This document shows, piece by piece, positions 26,189-37,374 of a stretch of 64,000 bases of DNA. The stretch's first letter is position 1. Every line of letters starts with the position of its first letter. Under the pieces are notes generated by a model that ran no database searches, had not been told where the DNA came from, and was given only the letters and a program-made list of their open reading frames with translations. Both the position numbers and the translations under genes were made by a program. Origin of the DNA: Mycolicibacterium sp. ND9-15 (GTDB lineage: Bacteria; Actinomycetota; Actinomycetes; Mycobacteriales; Mycobacteriaceae); assembly GCF_035918395.1 (NCBI RefSeq), contig NZ_CP142362.1:719501-783500 (forward strand). The letters run 5' to 3'.

Positions 26189-28395
26189 GCCTTGTCCAGG
26201 AACTCGACGCGGTCGCTGTCGACGAACGGCGCCGCCAGTGCCGCCATACCCGGGTTGGCGGGATCCTTCTCGAACAGTTTCGCGCAGAAGTCGCGAGCCT
26301 CGACGATGATGTCGAGGTGCTCGTGTAGCGACAGGAAACGCAGCGTGATCGCGCGGCCGGACTGGCTGAACCCCAACACATCTCCTTCTTGGCGCTCGTA
26401 GAGGTCCAGGTCGGCGAGCTCGAAGCCGTCCAGAGTCGACGCGACAGCGTTCAGCCGTGCCCCGGCCTTCGAGCCTTCCGGTAGTCCACTCACGAGCAGG
26501 CACAGGCTGGGATGCCGGCCGCGACCGATCCGCCCACGCAACTGGTGCAGTTGGCTGATTCCGAAGCGGTCGGCGTCCATCACAACCATCATGGTGGCGT
26601 TCGGCACGTCGACGCCGACCTCGATGACCGTGGTGCACACCAGCACATCGATCTCGCCGGCGCGGAACGAGGCCATCACGGCGTCCTTCTCCTCGGCGGG
26701 CAGCCTGCCGTGCATGAGACCGAGTCGCAGGCCGGACAAGGGCCCGCGGCTCAGCCGGTCGTACAGCTGGACGACGGTGATCGGGGGCGGGCCCCCGTTG
26801 TTGTCGCTCTTGGCTTTGTCGTTCTCGTCGATACGCGATGCGACGACGTAGACCTGTCGGCCGTCGCGCACCTCTTCGGTGATGCGTTGCCAGGCTCGGT
26901 CCAACCAGGACCGGTGCTCCTTGAGGAACACGGTGTTGGTGGTGATCGGTTGTCTGCCTCGCGGCAACTCGCGCAACGTCGAGGTCTCCAAGTCGCCGTA
27001 GTAGGTCAGTGCGACGGTGCGCGGTATCGGGGTAGCGGTCATCACCAGCAGGTGGGGCGTCATGCCCTGGGGAGCCTTGCTGCGCAGCCGGTCTCGTTGT
27101 TCGACCCCGAACCGGTGTTGCTCGTCGACGACCACCATGCCGAGGCGGTGGAACTCCACGGCGTCCTGCAGTAGCGCATGTGTGCCGATGACGATACCTG
27201 CCTCACCGCCGGCGACCTCGTCGCGCACCGCGCGCTTCTGTTGGGGCGACATCGATCCGGTCAACAACACGACACGGGTAGCGCTCTCGGCGCCGCCGAG
27301 CTGGCCGGCCATCGCCAACGGGCCGAGCACCTCGCGGATCGACCGGTCATGTTGTGCGGCAAGCACTTCGGTTGGCGCGAGCAGCGCACACTGATATCCG
27401 GCGTCCACCATCTGCAACATCGCCATGACAGACACGATGGTCTTACCGGAACCGACTTCACCCTGCAGCATGCGGTTCATCGGGCGGGTGCCGGCGAGTT
27501 CGGCGGACACGACGTCAAGCACTTCCTTCTGACCGTCCGTCAATTCGAACGGCAGGCGGTCGCGCATGGCGCCGACAAGACCGTCGTCGCGAAGCGCAAC
27601 AGCGGGGCCGGACCCGCTGATCTCACTGTGGCGCCGTTCGGCCAGCGCCCACTGCAGACCGAGCGCCTCGTCATAGGTCAGGCGCGCGATTGCCGCATCC
27701 CGCTCAGCCGCCTTTTCGGCGGTGTGTATCGCGCGGAGCGCCTGGTCTTCGGTGATCAACCGATGTTGTCGGAGAAGCGATTCGGGCAACGGTTCGGGAA
27801 TTGGATCCAACACGTCGAGCACTTGGCGCACGCAGCCGTAGATTTCCCAGGTCTGCACCTTCTTGTTGGCGGGATAGATCGGGAAGAAGTCCCGTTCGAA
27901 GGCGGCCAGCAGGTCCTCGCCGGTTGCGCCGGACGCCTCCGCGATCGCCTTGAGTGACTTCGACCCCTTCATCCGGCCGCTCCCGTGCAGGATGAGGAAC
28001 GCCGGATGGGTCAGCTGCAAGGTGCCCCTGAAATAGCCGATCTCTCCGGAGAGCAGCACCTTTGCGCGCTCGACCAACTGATGCTTGATGAACTTCACGT
28101 TGAAGAAGGTTGCAGTCACCTTCGGGCGCCGGTTCCCGAGGGTGACGACGAGGTATTCTCGCCGCGGTTCGCGGTTGGTCTCCTTTAGTTCGGCCTTCGT
28201 GATGACGTCGAGGAAGGTGACGTGTTCACCTTCTTCGAAAGCCTCGCCCTCGCCTCCGGTCGTCATTTGGTCGCTGTACTTGCGCGGGTAGTGGCGCAGC
28301 AAATCGTTGACCGTGAGGATGCCGAAGTGTTCCGCCAGCGGGTCGGCGGCCTTCTTGCCGAGCACGTAGTCGAGGCGGTCGGTCAGCGTGGCCAC
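26185..28395 (-). CDS. recG: ATP-dependent DNA helicase RecG
   Basis: RecG remodels stalled forks and branched DNA. The 736-residue product has the N-terminal wedge/OB domain, Walker A GEVGSGKTIVS (about 313), a DEQH box in VVVDEQHRFGVEQRD (about 417), motif III VMTATPIPRT and motif VI QLRGRIGRGRHPSLC. The length is normal. It is followed with a 4-nt overlap by the HNH gene and preceded by the DAK2 gene with a gap of only 2 nt, so all three are one transcript. Secure. Confidence 0.96.
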   Translation of the reverse strand: MATLTDRLDYVLGKKAADPLAEHFGILTVNDLLRHYPRKYSDQMTTGGEGEAFEEGEHVTFLDVITKAELKETNREPRREYLVVTLGNRRPKVTATFFNVKFIKHQLVERAKVLLSGEIGYFRGTLQLTHPAFLILHGSGRMKGSKSLKAIAEASGATGEDLLAAFERDFFPIYPANKKVQTWEIYGCVRQVLDVLDPIPEPLPESLLRQHRLITEDQALRAIHTAEKAAERDAAIARLTYDEALGLQWALAERRHSEISGSGPAVALRDDGLVGAMRDRLPFELTDGQKEVLDVVSAELAGTRPMNRMLQGEVGSGKTIVSVMAMLQMVDAGYQCALLAPTEVLAAQHDRSIREVLGPLAMAGQLGGAESATRVVLLTGSMSPQQKRAVRDEVAGGEAGIVIGTHALLQDAVEFHRLGMVVVDEQHRFGVEQRDRLRSKAPQGMTPHLLVMTATPIPRTVALTYYGDLETSTLRELPRGRQPITTNTVFLKEHRSWLDRAWQRITEEVRDGRQVYVVASRIDENDKAKSDNNGGPPPITVVQLYDRLSRGPLSGLRLGLMHGRLPAEEKDAVMASFRAGEIDVLVCTTVIEVGVDVPNATMMVVMDADRFGISQLHQLRGRIGRGRHPSLCLLVSGLPEGSKAGARLNAVASTLDGFELADLDLYERQEGDVLGFSQSGRAITLRFLSLHEHLDIIVEARDFCAKLFEKDPANPGMAALAAPFVDSDRVEFLDKA

Positions 28396-28397
28396 GG

Positions 28398-30035
28398 CTA
28401 CTCCACTCCGATCAGCAGCGCGTCGCCGCGGTGGCCGGTGTGATAGCTGACCAGTTCCGTGCCGAGATGCCGTTCATGCACGTGATCGCCAAGCGCGGCT
28501 GCGACACCGTCGTCGACCCCCGCACCGGTGAGCACCGTGACCAGTTCCCCGCCGGCGGCGAGCAGCAGGTCGATCAAGCCCGCCCCCGCCGCCACCAGGT
28601 CATCGCCGACGATCAGCACCTCGTCGCCCGAAATGCCGAGGCCGTCGCCGGGTTTGCACATACCGGCCCACGTCAGTGCCTCCTCCGTGGCAACTCGCAC
28701 CGACCCGTGCCGGGCGTCCGCGGCGGCCCTGGCCATCGTGTATCCGTCGTCGACGGCCTGGCGCGAAGCGTCGTGCACCGCCAGCGCCGCCAGCCCCTGC
28801 ACCATCGAAGCCGCGGGCACCGGCACCACGTCGATGCCCCAGCCGATCGCGGCCGTACACCCCGCGACGAGTTCCTCGGCAGCGACGAATCCGTTCGGCA
28901 GGATCATCGCCTGTCCCGCGTCGGCGTTGACCAAGGCGTGCAGCAGCTGCTTGGCGCTGACCGGCGCGTCGTCCTCGAGCCGCAGGACGTGTGCACCCTC
29001 GGCCGCGAACAACCCGGCGGCGCCCTCTCCGTCCACGACCGCAAGCACCACCCGGGCGCGCGACCGACCGCCGGTCGGCCGCGTACTCGCCGCACCGGTG
29101 AGCGCCGTGACCTGGATGCGGCTCGGCTGACCGACGGCGAGCCCCGCTTCGACGGCCGCGCCGGCGTCGTCGGCGTGCACGTGTACCGAGTACTGGCCGC
29201 TGCCGCCCGACGCGGCGGCGATCGCCACCGACTCGCCCAGCTCGTCCAGCTCGCTGCGCAGTTTCTCCGCCGCTTCCGGGTCGCATCCGCTGAGCAGGTA
29301 CATCACCTCGAACTGCGGGACCGCAGCGACGCGGGCGGTCGCCTCCTCGGCGCGCGGTGGCTTCGGCACGTACTCGACTCGCCGCGAGGCGCGGCCGGTC
29401 AGCGTCGTGCTCATCGCGTCGAGCAGTACCAGCAGCCCGCGGCCGCCGGCATCCACCACACCGGCGCGTGCCAGCGCCTCGAGTTGGCCGGGGGTCGCGT
29501 CCAGCGACCGTGCCGCAGCGTCGGCCGCCGCGCACACCACGCCGGCCGCTTCGGCACCCCCGGCCGAGGCGTGCTCGGCGGCGTCGGCCGCATCCTGGAG
29601 CACCGTGACGACGGTGCCCGGTACGACCTCCCCCATCGACCGGATGACGAGCACCACCGCGTGGCGCAGCGCGGCGGCGAAGAGCGGCCCGTCGACGGCG
29701 GCGACAGCACCGCCCCGGTCGGCCGACGCCTCGGCGATGACCTCGGCCAACGCGCGCAGAATCTGGGACAGGATCACGCCGGAATTGCCGCGGGCACCGT
29801 TGAGGGCCCCCCGAGCCAGCCCCGCGGCGACCTCGGCCACGTCGTCGACACCCGAGAGCGCGTTGGCCTGAGCCCATGCCGAACGCATGGTGAACAGCAT
29901 GTTCGTGCCGGTGTCCGCATCGGCGACCGGGAACACATTGAGCCGGTTGATCTCATCGGTGTGGGTGATCAGCTCACCGACCGCCGCGTGCGCCCATTCC
30001 CGCAGCATCGAGGCATCAAGCAGTCGAGCCGACAT
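28398..30035 (-). CDS. DAK2 (DhaL)-domain protein, FakA-like kinase subunit
   Basis: The 545-residue product has an N-terminal DhaL/DAK2 ADP-binding domain, seen in NVFPVADADTGTNM (about 33-46, the metal-binding Asp cluster) and GARGNSGVILSQ (about 90-101). A middle domain and a C-terminal YitS/EDD-like region ending VSYHTGHRGDALLIGVE complete it. This is the layout of FakA, the kinase partner of DegV-type fatty-acid-binding proteins, rather than true dihydroxyacetone kinase. ATG 30035 starts MSARLLDASML. It lies immediately upstream of recG. As I recall, M. tuberculosis has this gene split as Rv2974c/Rv2975c; here it is whole. Confidence 0.88.
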   Translation of the reverse strand: MSARLLDASMLREWAHAAVGELITHTDEINRLNVFPVADADTGTNMLFTMRSAWAQANALSGVDDVAEVAAGLARGALNGARGNSGVILSQILRALAEVIAEASADRGGAVAAVDGPLFAAALRHAVVLVIRSMGEVVPGTVVTVLQDAADAAEHASAGGAEAAGVVCAAADAAARSLDATPGQLEALARAGVVDAGGRGLLVLLDAMSTTLTGRASRRVEYVPKPPRAEEATARVAAVPQFEVMYLLSGCDPEAAEKLRSELDELGESVAIAAASGGSGQYSVHVHADDAGAAVEAGLAVGQPSRIQVTALTGAASTRPTGGRSRARVVLAVVDGEGAAGLFAAEGAHVLRLEDDAPVSAKQLLHALVNADAGQAMILPNGFVAAEELVAGCTAAIGWGIDVVPVPAASMVQGLAALAVHDASRQAVDDGYTMARAAADARHGSVRVATEEALTWAGMCKPGDGLGISGDEVLIVGDDLVAAGAGLIDLLLAAGGELVTVLTGAGVDDGVAAALGDHVHERHLGTELVSYHTGHRGDALLIGVE

Positions 30036-30283
30036 GCCTAACCTCCACAGAATGTGACGCGCTGGGCGCACCCCGCCGTGCGGATCAGCCTATCCACTGG
30101 AGCAGACAACGCCGCGATAACGTTCCCGCCGCTCGGTGGCCTGATGAAGGTACCCGCGCCGCATGGGACAGCGTTTTGGCGATCGCTGGGGCGCCCGGTA
30201 TCCTGGTCAGGTTGTCGGGTCGAGTCGCGCCGGTCGCGGGCAGAGACCCGAACCCCCACGTACTGATCTGAGGAGTTCTGCAT

Positions 30284-30478
30284 ATGGCTGCCGTGTGCGA
30301 TATCTGCGGGAAGGGCCCCGGCTTCGGCAAGTCGGTCTCGCACTCCCATCGCCGGACCAGCCGTCGCTGGGATCCCAACATCCAGACCGTGCGCGCCGTC
30401 ACCCGTCCCGGCGGCAACAAGCAGCGGATGAACGTGTGCACCTCGTGCATCAAGGCCGGCAAGGTCATGCGGGGCTGA
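30284..30478 (+). CDS. rpmB: 50S ribosomal protein L28, zinc-binding (C+) form
   Basis: The 64-residue protein starts [12 protein letters not shown] and has the two CxxC pairs of zinc-containing L28: CDIC at 5-8 and CTSC at 48-51. Mycobacteria carry C+ and C- L28 paralogs, and the C- set is induced by zinc starvation. The presence of both pairs identifies this as the zinc-replete copy. It is the only plus-strand gene in its neighbourhood and diverges from the DAK2-recG operon. GAGGAGTTCTGCAT precedes the ATG, a good ribosome binding site. Confidence 0.96.
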   Translation: MAAVCDICGKGPGFGKSVSHSHRRTSRRWDPNIQTVRAVTRPGGNKQRMNVCTSCIKAGKVMRG

Positions 30479-30523
30479 CGGTCGGCCGTTTCAAATCCCG
30501 GCGGGCTGGGTAGGCGGGCTGGC

Positions 30524-30868
30524 ATGAATTTCCGTATGGCATCGACCCGGTCTCTGCTCGCACTGGCCTCCGCTATGGCGGCCGTTTCCCTGCTGACGGC
30601 GTGCGGCGGTGGTGACGACGCAGAAGAAACCACCACGACAACCACAACCGAGCCGACCACCACGACCGAACCGACGGAGACGCAGACCGAAACCGTCGTG
30701 CCGACCACGCCCGCGCCCGGGGCGCCGACTGGGACCCAGGGCGAAGGAACGGTCACGGTACCGCCGGCGCCGGACATCTCGGTTCCGCCCGCCCCGGACA
30801 TCACGGTCCCCGATGCGCCAGACATCGAGATTCCCAACCCGCCGAACGTCCAGGTTCCCAACCCGTGA
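30524..30868 (+). CDS. Putative lipoprotein with Thr-rich linker and Pro-Asp repeats
   Basis: The 114-residue product has a classic lipoprotein signal: MNFRMASTRSLL, a hydrophobic stretch and the lipobox LLTAC with the acylated Cys at about 27. The mature part is low complexity: GGGDDAEE, then a Thr/Glu run, then octapeptide repeats VPPAPDIS, VPPAPDIT, VPDAPDIE, IPNPPNVQ, VPNP. No catalytic domain is visible. It may be a cell-wall spacer or surface protein. It lies 46 nt after rpmB and ends just before the convergent ung. Function is unknown. Confidence 0.75.
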   Translation: MNFRMASTRSLLALASAMAAVSLLTACGGGDDAEETTTTTTTEPTTTTEPTETQTETVVPTTPAPGAPTGTQGEGTVTVPPAPDISVPPAPDITVPDAPDIEIPNPPNVQVPNP

Positions 30869-30871
30869 CGT

Positions 30872-31555
30872 TCAGGGCAGCCGCCAGTCGATCGGCTCGG
30901 CGCCCATCTTCTCGAGCAGCTCGTTCGCGCGGCTGAACGGCCGCGAACCGAAGAAACCGCGCGACGCCGAGAGCGGCGACGGGTGCGGTGACTCGATAGC
31001 GACGCAGTCGGCGCCGTCGAGCATCGGTTTCAGCGTCGAGGCGTCCCGGCCCCACAGCACGGCTACCAACGGCTGCTTGCGTGCGACCAACGCGCGAATC
31101 GCGCACTCGGTCACGACTTCCCAGCCCTGACCCCGATGCGACGCCGGACTGCCCGGCCGGACCGTGAGCACCCTGTTGAGCAGCATCACCCCGCGCTCGG
31201 CCCAGTGCGTCAGGTCGCCGGTCGCCGGGGCGGGGTAGCCGAGGTCGCTGCCGTACTCCTTGAAGATGTTCTCCAGGCTGCGCGGCAGGGGCCGCACGCC
31301 GGGCGCCACCGAGAAGCTGAGGCCGACGGCGTGACCGGGCGTCGGGTACGGGTCCTGGCCGACGATCAGCACCCGCACGCTGTCCATCGGAAAGGTGAAC
31401 GCGCGCAACACGTTTTGCCCCGCCGGCAGATAGCCGTTGCCGGCGGCCAGTTCGGTGCGCAGGAACTCGCCCATCTGCGTGACCTGGGCGGCGACCGGTT
31501 CCAGCGCGTCGGCCCAGCCGTCGTCGACGAGCTCGCGCAGCGGCCGCGCGGTCAT
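30872..31555 (-). CDS. ung: Uracil-DNA glycosylase
   Basis: Ung removes uracil from DNA. The 227-residue family-1 enzyme has the catalytic block [21 protein letters not shown] (Asp in GQDPY, about residue 70), the [16 protein letters not shown] segment and the [17 protein letters not shown] loop. ATG 31555 gives MTARPLREL; the longer frame to 31642 underlies the upstream gene. The start overlaps the stop of the DUF1330 gene (ATGA). Matches Rv2976c. Secure. Confidence 0.96.
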   Translation of the reverse strand: MTARPLRELVDDGWADALEPVAAQVTQMGEFLRTELAAGNGYLPAGQNVLRAFTFPMDSVRVLIVGQDPYPTPGHAVGLSFSVAPGVRPLPRSLENIFKEYGSDLGYPAPATGDLTHWAERGVMLLNRVLTVRPGSPASHRGQGWEVVTECAIRALVARKQPLVAVLWGRDASTLKPMLDGADCVAIESPHPSPLSASRGFFGSRPFSRANELLEKMGAEPIDWRLP

Positions 31556-31842
31556 GCCAACCCGTCGATCAGCATCACCAAAGAGTCGGCGCCGGCTCGG
31601 CGGTCCTTCGAGATTTCTTGATACTCGGCAGAATTCGCCCAAGCACGAAAAGATGTCTCGTCGGGGAACGACATCAACACGACCTTTTCGCGGTCGGACC
31701 GGCCCTCCAAAATCTGCGGGAACTCGTCGGCTGCGAGCAGCGTCCCCGAAAACCGGGCGAAGACATCCAGGAAACGGGCTTGGTAGCGGTCATAGGCAGC
31801 CCGGTCCGTGAACCTCAGCTGGGCGATGGCGTACACGGTCAC
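31552..31842 (-). CDS. DUF1330-type small protein
   Basis: 96 residues with a ferredoxin-like/dimeric alpha-beta barrel pattern: [24 protein letters not shown], then [15 protein letters not shown] and [20 protein letters not shown]. This is the DUF1330 signature (Tyr-x-x-Tyr, then the Phe-Pro-Asp and Ser-x-x-Tyr blocks). The function is unknown; the fold is shared with antibiotic monooxygenase-like proteins. The end overlaps ung by 4 nt, so the two are probably translated together. It lies between thiL and ung. Confidence 0.8.
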   Translation of the reverse strand: MTVYAIAQLRFTDRAAYDRYQARFLDVFARFSGTLLAADEFPQILEGRSDREKVVLMSFPDETSFRAWANSAEYQEISKDRRAGADSLVMLIDGLA

Positions 31843-31857
31843 GATCCGACACCCTAG

Positions 31858-32817
31858 CTACCCGAACGACTGCCACCCGGGATTCCCCTGCCACACCGCG
31901 TCGTCGACCAGGACCCGCGCGGGACCGTCGAGCACCCGGCCGATCGCTTTCCACCCTGGCGGCGGTGCGGTCGCAAAGGTCGCGACCAGTGCGTGGTCCT
32001 CGCCGCCGCCGAGGATCCAGGCCCACGGATCGGCGCCCACCGCCTCGGCGGCGCCGGCCAGGGCGTCGCGGTCGGCGGAGAACGCGCCGGCAGCGAGGTC
32101 GATGCCGACACCGGACGCCTCGGCGATGTGGCCGAGGTCGGCCAGCAACCCGTCCGACACGTCGGTCATCGCGGTGGCGCCGCTGTCGGCGGCGATGCGA
32201 CCCTGTCCATAGGGTGGTCGCGGTGCGACGTGGCGGCGACGCAGCTCGCTGAACCGCTCAATACCGTTGCGCCACAATTCACATCCGGCGGCCGATCGGC
32301 CGACCTCGCCCGCGATCGCCACTACATCGCCTGGTCTTGCCCCGCTGCGGCGCACGGGCTCACGGCCGTCCAGGTCGCCGAGCGCCGTCACCGAGATCAC
32401 CCATTGCGGGGCGCTGACCAGGTCGCCGCCGGCGACGCCCGCACCCATCGACTCGGCCTCCTGCCACATCCCGTCGGCCAGCGCCAGCACCTGCTCGGCC
32501 GGTGTCTCCGGGGGAGCGCCGAACGCGATTACGAACGCGGTCGCGCGCGCCCCCATCGCCTCGATGTCGGCCGCGTTCTGCGCGATCGACTTGCGCCCGA
32601 CATCATGCGGCGTCGACCAGTCCAGCCGAAAGTGGCGCTCGGCCACCAGCATGTCGGTGGACACCACGGTCCTACCGTCGGGCGCGACCACCACCGCCGC
32701 GTCATCTCCGGGTCCCAGCGCGACCGCGTCCGGTTGGCGACGGTCCGCAACCAATCGCCGGATCACGGCGAACTCTCCCACTTGCGCCAGGGTCTCGGCC
32801 GCATCGTCGGTCGCCAT
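31858..32817 (-). CDS. thiL: Thiamine-monophosphate kinase
   Basis: ThiL phosphorylates thiamine phosphate to the active cofactor thiamine diphosphate. The 319-residue product shows the AIR-synthase fold: GPGDDAAVVVAPDG, VSTDMLVAERHFRLDW, IGxKS-equivalent VGRKSIAQNAADIEAMGA, a second metal block TAMTDVSDGLLADLGHI and LGGGEDHALVATF. The start ATG 32817 has AGGAGGTGAC directly upstream, a near-perfect ribosome binding site. The 11 codons above it are not part of the family. Matches Rv2977c. Confidence 0.95.
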   Translation of the reverse strand: MATDDAAETLAQVGEFAVIRRLVADRRQPDAVALGPGDDAAVVVAPDGRTVVSTDMLVAERHFRLDWSTPHDVGRKSIAQNAADIEAMGARATAFVIAFGAPPETPAEQVLALADGMWQEAESMGAGVAGGDLVSAPQWVISVTALGDLDGREPVRRSGARPGDVVAIAGEVGRSAAGCELWRNGIERFSELRRRHVAPRPPYGQGRIAADSGATAMTDVSDGLLADLGHIAEASGVGIDLAAGAFSADRDALAGAAEAVGADPWAWILGGGEDHALVATFATAPPPGWKAIGRVLDGPARVLVDDAVWQGNPGWQSFG

Positions 32818-32970
32818 GTCACCTCCTGTCGCGGCCGCACCGTGACCCACACGCCGGCCGCACCTGCGGTTACGTCAAGCGCCTGCGGCGTGGAGTCTAT
32901 GCAGCGATGTGGTCAGACAGCGGGTGGTCGACGCTTTCATGCCGATTGGGCGCCTCTCTAGAGTTGAGCC

Positions 32971-33537
32971 GTGGATCTGGAGACCGGTGACGGGCCCCCG
33001 CGGGCGCTGCTGGTCGCGGCCCTCGCCGTCGCCGTCGCCGCGGTCGTGGCGATCCTGGTGGTCGCCGTGGTGCGGCAGAATCCGGCGCAGCAGCAACCCG
33101 TCCCGCTGGCGGCGGTGCCGGCCCCGCAGGCCGCCAGTTCCGAGTGCGCCACGCTGATCGCCAACCTGCCGGAGAAGCTCGATGACCTGACCCGCGCACC
33201 GCTGGCCGACCCGGCGCCCGCCGGCGCGGCGGCATGGCGGGCCGACGGCGAGGGTGAGCCGATCATCATGCGCTGCGGAGTGGATCCACCCGTCGAGTTC
33301 GTCGTAGGGGCACCGCTTCAGGTGGTCGACGACGTGCAGTGGTTCCGCGTGGGTGAAGGCGGCCCCGATGCTGCCGGCGCGGAGGGGGAACGCAGCACGT
33401 GGTACGCCGTCGACCGCGGCGTGTACGTCGCGCTGACGTTGCCGCAAGGCTCGGGGCCGACGCCGATCCAGCTGCTGTCGGCCGTCGTCGCGAAAGCCTT
33501 GCCCGCCAAGCCCGTCAACCCGGGCCCGGTGCGCTGA
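32971..33537 (+). CDS. DUF3515 membrane-anchored protein
   Basis: The 188-residue product has one N-terminal membrane helix (about 11-34, ALLVAALAVAVAAVVAILVV) and an extracytoplasmic domain with two Cys (SSECATLIANLP and IMRCGVDPP) and the block YAVDRGVYVALTLP. This is the DUF3515 family, found next to ddl/thiL in actinobacteria (Rv2980 position). It runs divergent from thiL and convergent with ddl. GTG 32971 is the first start and gives the membrane segment close to the N-terminus. The biochemical role is unknown. Confidence 0.82.
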   Translation: MDLETGDGPPRALLVAALAVAVAAVVAILVVAVVRQNPAQQQPVPLAAVPAPQAASSECATLIANLPEKLDDLTRAPLADPAPAGAAAWRADGEGEPIIMRCGVDPPVEFVVGAPLQVVDDVQWFRVGEGGPDAAGAEGERSTWYAVDRGVYVALTLPQGSGPTPIQLLSAVVAKALPAKPVNPGPVR

Positions 33538-33608
33538 TCCTGCGGTGAGCGCGTGATCGACTGGGCGAATCGCGCCCTGGGCGCAGAATCGACAAAGGAC
33601 CGGGTGCC

Positions 33609-34763
<1,155 letters not shown>

Positions 34764-34822
34764 AACCTAGAGAGGCTACCGCCCGGGCCGCACGGAGGTC
34801 GTCCGACAACGGCGAACCGGTT

Positions 34823-35631
34823 TCAGGCCAGTGCCTGATCGATGTCGGCGATCAGGTCGTCGGCGTCCTCGATTCCGAGTGAGATGCGCGCGAACCCGTC
34901 GCTGACGTCGTCACCCCAGCGGGCACGACGGTCGACCGACGTGTGGATGCCGCCGAAGCTCGTCGAGGCGATCAGCAGCGCGCTGCGTTCGACCAGGGCG
35001 TGCACGGCGGCGGCGGCGACGAACTCGGCGGCGACCAGGCCGCCGAACCGTCTCATCTGGGGCACCGGCGATGCGGTGCGAACGGGTCGTCGGGCAGCCC
35101 GGGATAGCGCACCGCCCGCACCGCCGGATGAGCGTGCAGCGCCACGGCGAGCGCCGCCGCGTTGTGGCACTGTCGTTCGAACCGAAGGCCCAGTCAGGGC
35201 AAGCACCGGTGCCCAGGCTGCGCAACAGCAGCCAGGCCTCGAACGCGCCGAGGACCGCACCGGAGAGCAGCCGTTCGCGCGCGACCGCGGTTCGTCGGGC
35301 TTTCGGCGAACACCACGTCTGCGTCCACCGATGCGGCGCACATCTGCTCGCTGTTCGCCACGACGACCGTTACACCCTGCGCGGCAAGGTATTCCGTGGC
35401 ATAGCGACGGACTTGGTAATGGCCGTCGGCGGGCACGACGAGCTTGCTGCCGACTCCAGCCGGCGCCACATCGGACTCGAGCTGCGGCCGTAGGTGTCGA
35501 GCGGATCCGCTTGGTCGGATGACGGATGGAAGGTGGTCGCCGGAACCGGCGATGGCGCACGGGTGACCCGGAACAGCCTCTGATGCAACGGATTTCACGC
35601 TGCGGGTGGAATCGCCGTACTGACCGTCCAC
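34823..35631 (-). pseudogene. Degraded cystathionine gamma-lyase/synthase (PLP enzyme)
   Basis: Parts of a trans-sulfuration enzyme can be read in sequence but in several frames: MDGQYGDSTRSVKSVASEAV from GTG 35631, then DPLDTYGRSSSPMWRRLESA in another frame, then KLVVPADGHYQVRRYATEYL and ADVVFAESPTN. Later come ERQC-like, AVRAVRYPG-like pieces and an intact tail (VHALVERSALLIASTSFGG, ISLGIEDADDLIADID) ending at 34823. The segment between MWRRLESA and KLVVPADG, and the segment that should hold the PLP lysine (SATKALSGH in relatives), are missing. The gene therefore has both deletions and frameshifts and cannot be active. Confidence 0.8.
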
Positions 35632-35634
35632 CGG

Positions 35635-37322
<1,688 letters not shown>

Positions 37323-37374
37323 ACCGGTGTATGCGCCTGGCATGAACACCATTGGATAGGGAATCATCTGAGGC

